From NCBI GenBank assembly GCA_017503065.1, contig JAFVTT010000014.1, forward strand, positions 1 through 17,317: a DNA stretch of 17,317 nucleotides. Direction: 5' to 3'. A program made the position numbers and the translations under genes. Shown piece by piece: positions 8,438 through 13,646 of this stretch. The stretch comes from Bacteroidaceae bacterium. GTDB lineage: Bacteria > Bacteroidota > Bacteroidia > Bacteroidales > Bacteroidaceae. Within the stretch, counting starts at the first letter, position 1; each line of letters starts with the position of its first letter. Below the pieces are notes generated by a model. The model worked only from the letters and a program-made list of their open reading frames with translations, searched no databases and was not told the DNA's origin.

Positions 8438-9823
8438 ATGGCATACACACGTCGCAAGTCCCATGAAATCACCGTGGGCAACATCCGTTTGGGCGGAGAC
8501 AACCCCATCAGGGTTCAGTCAATGACCAACACCAGCACCATGGACACCGAAGCGAGCGTGGCACAGATTCTGCGCATAGCCGAGGCTGGTGGTGAACTGG
8601 TGCGCCTAACCACCCAGGGCACACGCGAGGCGGAGAACATGGACCTTATCAGCCAGGAGGTGCGCCGGGCAGGTTGCCCAGTGCCTCTGGTGGCCGACGT
8701 ACACTTCAATCCCAACGTGGCCGACGTGGCGGCACATTATTGCGAGAAGGTGCGCATAAACCCCGGCAACTATGTGGATGCCGCCCGTCAGTTCAAGCAA
8801 CTGGAGTACACCGACGAGCAGTATGCCCAGGAACTCCAGAAGATAGAGGACCGTCTGCTACCCTTCCTCGACATCTGTCGCGAGCACGGCACGGCGGTGC
8901 GCATAGGTGTGAACCATGGTTCGCTCTCCGACCGCATCATGTCGCGCTATGGCGACACCCCGGCGGGCATAGTGGAGAGTTGCATGGAGTTCCTCCGTAT
9001 CTGCGTGCGCCACAACTTCATGAGCGTGGTCATCTCCATCAAGGCCAGCAACACTGTGGTGATGGTGCAGAGCATGCGCCTGCTCGTTCAGGAGATGGAG
9101 AAGGAGGGAATGACCTTCCCCCTGCACCTTGGTGTCACCGAGGCTGGCGAGGGCGAGGACGGACGTATCAAGAGCGCCGTGGGCATTGGCGCCCTGCTCA
9201 CCGAGGGCATCGGCGACACCATCCGCGTGAGCCTGTCCGAAGCACCCGAGAAGGAAATCCCCGTAGCACGCCAGTTGGTGGACATGATTCCTGAGTGTAG
9301 CCGTCTTCGCCAGGAAGCAGAGGAGGGCATCAAGGACGATACCGTCACCCTCCGTCTGGAGGCCTCATCCCTGGAAGAACTCCAACTGAAGGCCGCCATG
9401 GCCGTGGGTGCCATCTTCATAGACAAGAAGGCACATCTGCTCGATATAGAGGCAGAGGGTTTCGACGAGGCCACCTTGCGCGACCTTTCCGACTCCATCC
9501 TGCAGGCGGCCCGCATTAAGTTCGTCAAGACGGAGTACATCTCCTGCCCTGGTTGCGGACGCACGCTTTACGACCTGGAGGGGACTATCCACAAGATAAA
9601 GGCCGCCACTGCTCACCTCAAGGGGCTGAAGATTGCCATCATGGGCTGTATCGTCAACGGTCCCGGCGAAATGGCCGATGCCGACTACGGCTACGTTGGT
9701 GCCGCCCGTGGCAAGGTTTCCCTCTACAAGGCCAAGGAGTGCATTGAAAAGAACATCCCCGAGGAGGAGGCCGTGGAGCGCCTGCTCAAGTTTATAGAGG
9801 AGGATTTGAAAACGGAAAGGTGA
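8438..9823 (+). CDS. ispG: 4-hydroxy-3-methylbut-2-enyl diphosphate synthase
   Basis: IspG (GcpE) converts methylerythritol cyclodiphosphate to HMBPP, the penultimate step of the MEP isoprenoid pathway, with a [4Fe-4S] cluster and reducing equivalents. The N-terminal TIM barrel starts with VGNIRLGGDNPIRVQSMTN. The cluster ligands are C370 and C373 (CPGCGRT) and C404 (MGCIVNGPGE). The product has 461 residues, against about 370 for E. coli and, as I recall, about 600 for Bacteroides and Porphyromonas proteins with a large inserted domain. The insert here is reduced to a short stretch after VARQLVDMIPECSRLR. The last residues, LKTER, and the stop are encoded by the A-rich repeat that begins here. 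Third gene of the nnrD-purE-ispG run. Confidence 0.95.
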   Translation: MAYTRRKSHEITVGNIRLGGDNPIRVQSMTNTSTMDTEASVAQILRIAEAGGELVRLTTQGTREAENMDLISQEVRRAGCPVPLVADVHFNPNVADVAAHYCEKVRINPGNYVDAARQFKQLEYTDEQYAQELQKIEDRLLPFLDICREHGTAVRIGVNHGSLSDRIMSRYGDTPAGIVESCMEFLRICVRHNFMSVVISIKASNTVVMVQSMRLLVQEMEKEGMTFPLHLGVTEAGEGEDGRIKSAVGIGALLTEGIGDTIRVSLSEAPEKEIPVARQLVDMIPECSRLRQEAEEGIKDDTVTLRLEASSLEELQLKAAMAVGAIFIDKKAHLLDIEAEGFDEATLRDLSDSILQAARIKFVKTEYISCPGCGRTLYDLEGTIHKIKAATAHLKGLKIAIMGCIVNGPGEMADADYGYVGAARGKVSLYKAKECIEKNIPEEEAVERLLKFIEEDLKTER

Positions 9824-10024
9824 AAAGTAAAAGGTTAAAACTGCGAGTAAGCGGGGGCATTGTAGGGACACGGCATGCCGTGTCCGAATACAATATCAAG
9901 GCGGACTCGGCATGCCGAGTCCCTACAATGCTGCAGTTTTGACTTTAGCACCTTCGGGCGTCGACCTTCGGTTTTTCGCCTACGCTCATCAAGCTCCGCA
10001 AGTCCGTTTTCCGTTTTCCGTTTA
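9808..10024. repeat. A-rich repeat pair enclosing a BIME-like element
   Basis: The left copy (9808-9836, gaaaacggaaaggtgaaaag) overlaps the end of ispG and supplies its TGA at 9821-9823. An inverted copy ends the gap at 10003-10024 (agtccgttttccgttttccg), 4 bases before the GNAT start. Between them AAAACTGC (9837-9844) pairs with GCAGTTTT (9933-9940), outside the GTAG palindrome at 9857-9931. The remainder, 9941-10002, contains two accttcgg units and is otherwise unassigned. Confidence 0.65.
9857..9931. repeat. BIME-like pair of inverted REP sequences (GGCATGCC core)
   Basis: Two 29-nt arms (9857-9885 and 9903-9931) are reverse complements at 27 of 29 positions around a 17-nt spacer. Each arm also holds its own perfect 20-bp palindrome (9866-9885 and 9903-9922) with core CGGCATGCCG. 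GTAG (9862-9865) precedes the first palindrome and CTAC (9923-9926) follows the second. GTAG at the foot of a palindrome, in two inverted units, is the pattern of REP sequences and BIMEs mobilised by RAYT (TnpA-REP) enzymes. No RAYT gene is in the window. The two A/T differences between arms keep each inner palindrome perfect. Confidence 0.75.
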
Positions 10025-10028
10025 GTAT

Positions 10029-10601
10029 ATGACAATACGCAAAGCAACAATATCCGATTCTCCCTTCATTGCCCTGGTGGTAGTGGAGGCTTTGGGCGAC
10101 GACATCATGGAGAGGAGCGAAGGCACTCTCAGCGAGCAGGACAACCATAGGTTGGCCCTGCTTGCCGATGTGATATGCCGTGACGATACGCTATACAGTT
10201 GGCGCCACACCCTCATTGCCGAGGACACTGACGGTACGCCACTTGGTGCCATTGTGGCATATCCGGGAGACAACTACATGGAGATGCGCACCAACACCTT
10301 CTCCCTGCTTCGCGAACTCATCTCCTTCGACGTGGAAAGTATGGATGCCGAGGCACGACCAGGAGAGTATTATCTCGATAGCCTTGCCGTCACTCCCAAT
10401 GCTCGCGGCAAGGGCATAGCACGCCAACTCCTGTTATCCGCCATAGATGAGGCTAAGGAACAAAGTCGTCCTGCCATCCTGGCATGCGAACCTAACAACC
10501 TTGGTGCCAAGGCCCTTTACGAATCCCTCGGCTTCCGCCACGATGGAGACCTCTTCATCTTCGGTCATCATTATTTGAGGATGGAACGAACGGAAATGTG
10601 A
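10029..10601 (+). CDS. GNAT-family N-acetyltransferase
   Basis: Predicted soluble acetyl-CoA-dependent transferase of 190 residues, a normal length for a single GNAT domain. The acetyl-CoA pyrophosphate loop is in motif A: YLDSLAVTPNARGKGIARQLL (115-135), with the R/Q-x-x-G-x-G/A signature as ARGKGIA. Motif B is seen in ACEPNNLGAKALYESLGF (152-169). The N-terminus MTIRKATISD is typical and fixes the start. The substrate cannot be told from sequence; candidates include a protein N-terminus, an amine or an antibiotic-like compound. The final residues RTEM and the TGA stop come from the A-rich repeat copy at 10584-10631, so the repeat has been taken into the coding end. Repeat elements flank it on both sides. 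Confidence 0.85.
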   Translation: MTIRKATISDSPFIALVVVEALGDDIMERSEGTLSEQDNHRLALLADVICRDDTLYSWRHTLIAEDTDGTPLGAIVAYPGDNYMEMRTNTFSLLRELISFDVESMDAEARPGEYYLDSLAVTPNARGKGIARQLLLSAIDEAKEQSRPAILACEPNNLGAKALYESLGFRHDGDLFIFGHHYLRMERTEM

Positions 10602-10631
10602 AAACGGAAAACGGAAAACTGCGAGTAAGCG
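10584..10631 (+). repeat. A-rich intergenic repeat at the GNAT gene end
   Basis: The copy starts inside the GNAT gene and supplies its last codons and TGA. Bases 10588-10612 match the copies at 3957 and 13570. It continues with a second ggaaaactg unit and ends in actgcgagtaagcg, which also follows the left repeat copy at 9840-9853. No inverted partner is evident downstream. Confidence 0.7.
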
Positions 10632-10645
10632 AGAACAGAAGCATG

Positions 10646-10704
10646 GTAGGGACGCTGCGTGCAGCGTCCGAGAGCGATAAAACAAGACGGACGCTGCACG
10701 CAGC
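10646..10704. repeat. Truncated BIME-like element (GCTGC/GCAGC core)
   Basis: GTAG (10646-10649) precedes a near-palindrome at 10650-10669. Its second part (10654-10669) pairs perfectly over 16 bp with 10689-10704 around a 19-nt spacer. The frame matches the element at 9857: GCAT-GTAGGGAC before, GTCCGA after the first palindrome, CGGAC before the second. The palindrome core differs (GCTGCGTGCAGC). The right end lacks the expected GTCCCTAC and reads CGAGCGA, so it is truncated or decayed. Confidence 0.7.
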
Positions 10705-10772
10705 CGAGCGACAAGAAGCAAACCTGTTTGAATTGCCATCCGTGTTAAATCTATTGCATCCTTATAAATCTT

Positions 10773-11525
10773 GTGTCCCATTCTCCACATCCAACCGCTC
10801 ATCCCCTAACTTCTTCCCCCTATAGGGGGATTGAGGGGGGCCTCACCCGTCTCTTCAACAAAGCCTGTACCGCCTACGCCCTTCTCTCCGATGGCGACAG
10901 GATACTCCTCGCCCTCTCCGGAGGCAAGGACTCCCTTGTCATGGCCCAGTTGATGGCAGAGCGTGCCCGTATCTTCAAACCATCCATACGGGTAGAGGCC
11001 GTGCATGTGGTTATGGACAATGTGCCCTACCAGACGGACATTGCCCACATGCAGGAGTTCTGCAATGCTCTTGGCATCCCCTTGCACATCCTCCACACCT
11101 CTTTTGACGAAAGCACCGACAAGCGCAAGACCCGCTGCTTCCTTTGTGCACGCTATCGCCGTAAGGCCATGTTCGACTTTGCCGTAGAGCACGGTTTCAA
11201 CAAGGTTGCCCTGGGGCATCATCAGGACGACTTCCTTGCAACCATGCTCATGAACCTCCTCTACGAAGGTTCTTTCCACTCCATGCGTCCCTCCATGCCC
11301 ATGGAGCATTATCCCCTCACCATCATCCGCCCCTTGTGCCTTGTTCCGGAATTGGACATAGCGTCCTATGCTGCCGCATCCCAATTGGTGCGTCAGATAG
11401 CCCCCTGCCCCTACGAAGACAGAACCCGAAGGTCGGAAATGGAACGCCTCTCCCAATCCCTCTGCACCCTGCACCCCGAGGCACGCCAAAGCATGTGGCA
11501 CGCATTGGAAAAAGGGTGGGGATAG
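10773..11525 (+). CDS. TtcA-like tRNA 2-thiolation protein
   Basis: PP-loop ATPase of the TtcA/Ncs6 group, which adenylates a tRNA nucleobase before sulfur insertion; TtcA makes 2-thiocytidine. The ATP pyrophosphatase motif is ALSGGKDS (47-54). The Cys pair C122-F-L-C125, followed by ARYRRKAMF, and the ALGHHQDD segment match TtcA, where such cysteines bind an iron-sulfur cluster. The third Cys may be C212 (APCPYEDRTRR), where TtcA has a CxxC. GTG at 10773 is the only standard start in frame before the conserved domain (NKACTAYALL at about residue 29). The first 23 codons are proline-rich and partly made of a C5-TATA-G5 palindrome, so the true start is uncertain. It converges on the PAP2 gene with 8 bp between stops. 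Exact modification target is unproven. Confidence 0.85.
   Translation: MSHSPHPTAHPLTSSPYRGIEGGLTRLFNKACTAYALLSDGDRILLALSGGKDSLVMAQLMAERARIFKPSIRVEAVHVVMDNVPYQTDIAHMQEFCNALGIPLHILHTSFDESTDKRKTRCFLCARYRRKAMFDFAVEHGFNKVALGHHQDDFLATMLMNLLYEGSFHSMRPSMPMEHYPLTIIRPLCLVPELDIASYAAASQLVRQIAPCPYEDRTRRSEMERLSQSLCTLHPEARQSMWHALEKGWG
10816..10829. repeat. C5-TATA-G5 palindrome in 5' end of TtcA-like gene
   Basis: CCCCCTATAGGGGG is a perfect 14-bp palindrome followed by ATTGAGGGGGGCCTC. Similar C-run/TATA/G-run units occur as dispersed repeats in Bacteroidetes intergenic DNA, by my recollection. Here it lies within the predicted N-terminal coding part, between the GTG and the first conserved residues. A stable hairpin here could affect translation. 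Confidence 0.6.
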
Positions 11526-11533
11526 ATGAGAAC

Positions 11534-12145
11534 TTACCAAATACTAATCCCCACGATTCCGCAGACTATTCCGATGGCGGTGCCGGAGAGGACCTGCCCC
11601 AGGGTGTGGCCTTTCAGGTAAATGCGGCTGCTCATTACGGATCCGGAGAGGAGGATGGAAATGCAGAGCCACCATGTGGGGTTGAATGCAAAGATGTGAC
11701 TGTAGGCCAGGAGGGCGCCTATGATGATCCCGGTGCCGGCCGAATGCATGCTCACCCTGTACCACATGTTGGTTATCACGCATGCGCACTGGACAAGAAG
11801 GCTCACCACCAGTATGGCTCCCATGAAGGAGGGCAGGTAAAGCCTGTAGCACACGTACATGCAACTGAGGTACGAGATGATATTTATAAAATAGACAATA
11901 TAGCGGCGGTTCTGCTGGTGCAGGTCGTGCCTGCTCCATCCGTTGGTCTTGCGGATGAAGAAGGTCATTATATAAGGTATGGCTATGCTGAACACATACA
12001 CCGACACCAGCACCCACAACTTGAACTCCCATGGCATCATGCTCAGGTAGGTGAGGGTGAACAGTATGATGAAGCCCACCAGCGGGTAGAACGCAGGTTG
12101 GAACACCACGGAGAGTGCCTGGGCTATGAGTCTTGCCGGTGTCAT
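11534..12145 (-). CDS. PAP2-family membrane phosphatase
   Basis: Integral membrane protein of 203 residues, mostly hydrophobic, with about six likely membrane segments (for example 22-35, 43-63, 83-99, 105-126, 136-152, 185-202). It belongs to the PAP2/type 2 phosphatidic acid phosphatase superfamily, which removes phosphate from lipid phosphates such as phosphatidate or polyprenyl pyrophosphate. Motif 2 is a variant, VSMHSAG with H134. Motif 3 is SRIYLKGHTLGQ with R174 and H180, where many relatives have Asp at the last position. The frame runs upstream inside rpoN, but only the part from MTPARLIAQAL at 12145 looks like protein. The ATG overlaps the rpoN stop as ATGA, implying coupled translation. 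The lipid substrate cannot be assigned. Confidence 0.85.
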   Translation of the reverse strand: MTPARLIAQALSVVFQPAFYPLVGFIILFTLTYLSMMPWEFKLWVLVSVYVFSIAIPYIMTFFIRKTNGWSRHDLHQQNRRYIVYFINIISYLSCMYVCYRLYLPSFMGAILVVSLLVQCACVITNMWYRVSMHSAGTGIIIGALLAYSHIFAFNPTWWLCISILLSGSVMSSRIYLKGHTLGQVLSGTAIGIVCGIVGISIW

Positions 12146-13566
12146 TCTCTTCTCATTCTGCTTGTGGGGATGCCCAGTTGTTCGCGGTACTTGGCCACGG
12201 TGCGCCGTGCCACGTTGAAGCCTTTCTGTTGCAGCATTTCGGCAAGTTCTTCGTCCTGGAGCGGGCGGCTCTTGTCCTCCTGTTCTATGATTTCCTTCAG
12301 GTCCTGGTGCATCTTCTTGATGGAAACGTCTTCCGTAGTGGCCTTGGCCTGTGTGGTGAAGAACCACCGCAGGGGGAAGGTGCCGTAGGGTGTCTCCACG
12401 TACTTGCTGTTGCATACACGCGATACGGTACTGAGGTCCTGTTCCGTAATCTTGGCGATGTCCTCCAAGCGCATGGGGCGTAGCAGGGTCTCGTCGCCTG
12501 TGACCAGATATTTGCGCTGCAACTTTATGATAGCCTGCATGGTGCGCATGATGGTGTGTCTGCGTTGCATGATGGCACCGATAAAGAGTTTGCCGCGGTT
12601 CACATAGTCGCGCACGAAGTCCACGTCGATCATCTCCATGGCGTCCTCGCTGACGGAGAGGGTGGGCAGGTCGCCGTCGTTCAGGGTAAGGTCTATGTTG
12701 CCATCCTGGTCAACGTCTACAATGACATCGGGGGTGATGTGTGTCTCTGCAGAACTTGCCTTCTCGCCCATGGAACTGCCCGGACGCGGGTTCAGCCGCC
12801 TTATCTCATGGCGAAGCATCTGCACCTGCTGGTCGGAGAGTTTGTACCTCTGCCTTATCAGGTCCCAACGGTTGTGGCTGATGTCGTCCCAGTTGCGCTC
12901 CAGAACCTTCAGCAACAAGGGCGTATGCCCGGGAACGCTGCGGTACCCCTTGCGCTTGCATTGGATGATGAGGCACTCCTGCAGGTTCCTTGCCCCCACT
13001 CCGGGAGGGTCGAAGCGCCATAGGATTTGGAGGATTCGTTCCACCTCCTCCGGCGTGGTGTCCAGATAGTGGTAGATGCTCAGTTCGTCAGCAATCTGGA
13101 AGAGAGGCTTGCCAAGCAGGCCATCGTCGCCCAGGTTGCCTATAAGGTATTCCAGTATCTGTCTGTCGTGCTCCGAGAGGTCGCATCCTCCGGCCTGCTC
13201 CATCAGTTGGTCGTAGAAGGATTGTGTGTCCGCGCTGTCCATGCCGTTGCCCTCATCCTCTGCCTCGTTTCCAGAGGACTGGCGCAGGAGATAGTCGGGG
13301 ATGTCGTCTTCGGTGGAGTAGTCCTGCCTGGCATCGTATTCTGTATCCTGCCCCTCGCCGGTGCCGCCGTCTGTCTGGATGTATCCGTCTCCGCTCTCGC
13401 TGCTGCTGGCCTCCAGATAGGGGTTCTCTGCCAGTTCCGTGGCTACACGCTCGCGCAATCCCTCCAGAGGGAGTTCCACCAACTTGGACGCCAGCACCTG
13501 CATGGCGGTCTGAAGTTGTATCTGTTCCTGCGTGAGTTTCTGTTGTTGGATTAGGGACTGGGGCAT
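12142..13566 (-). CDS. rpoN: RNA polymerase sigma-54 factor
   Basis: Sigma-54, the alternative sigma factor that recognises -24/-12 promoters and needs an AAA+ activator to open them. The 474-residue length is normal. Region I is the Gln/Leu-rich N-terminus (IQQQKLTQEQIQLQTAMQVL, activator contact). Residues 55-120 form an acidic, low-complexity region II. The core-binding domain follows with DPPGVGARNLQECL. The C-terminal helix-turn-helix is followed by the RpoN box ARRTVAKYRE (453-462), which reads the -24 element. The start MPQSLIQQQ fits the family. It lies between rnr (80 bp upstream) and the PAP2 gene (4-bp overlap). No promoter is visible in the 80-bp gap, so it may be read from rnr. 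No sigma-54 activator is in the window. Confidence 0.97.
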   Translation of the reverse strand: MPQSLIQQQKLTQEQIQLQTAMQVLASKLVELPLEGLRERVATELAENPYLEASSSESGDGYIQTDGGTGEGQDTEYDARQDYSTEDDIPDYLLRQSSGNEAEDEGNGMDSADTQSFYDQLMEQAGGCDLSEHDRQILEYLIGNLGDDGLLGKPLFQIADELSIYHYLDTTPEEVERILQILWRFDPPGVGARNLQECLIIQCKRKGYRSVPGHTPLLLKVLERNWDDISHNRWDLIRQRYKLSDQQVQMLRHEIRRLNPRPGSSMGEKASSAETHITPDVIVDVDQDGNIDLTLNDGDLPTLSVSEDAMEMIDVDFVRDYVNRGKLFIGAIMQRRHTIMRTMQAIIKLQRKYLVTGDETLLRPMRLEDIAKITEQDLSTVSRVCNSKYVETPYGTFPLRWFFTTQAKATTEDVSIKKMHQDLKEIIEQEDKSRPLQDEELAEMLQQKGFNVARRTVAKYREQLGIPTSRMRRE

Positions 13567-13569
13567 GTT

Positions 13570-13630
13570 GAACGGAAATGTGAAAACGGAAAACTGAGGT
13601 GAACGGTGAGAGGATTGGTTTTCCGATTTA
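13570..13630. repeat. A-rich intergenic repeat between rnr and rpoN
   Basis: Bases 13570-13596 are identical to 3957-3983. A short inverted partner, ggttttccgattt, lies at 13617-13629. The unit fills most of the 80-bp gap and starts 3 bases upstream of the rpoN ATG on the opposite strand, so it forms the leader next to the rpoN start. Confidence 0.65.
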
Positions 13631-13646
13631 ATCCCACATTGCGGTC

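Noticed and set aside
12146..12415. 90-residue N-terminal extension of the PAP2 frame
   Set aside because: It lies wholly inside rpoN in another frame and has non-protein-like composition; the ATGA overlap at 12145 gives the natural start.
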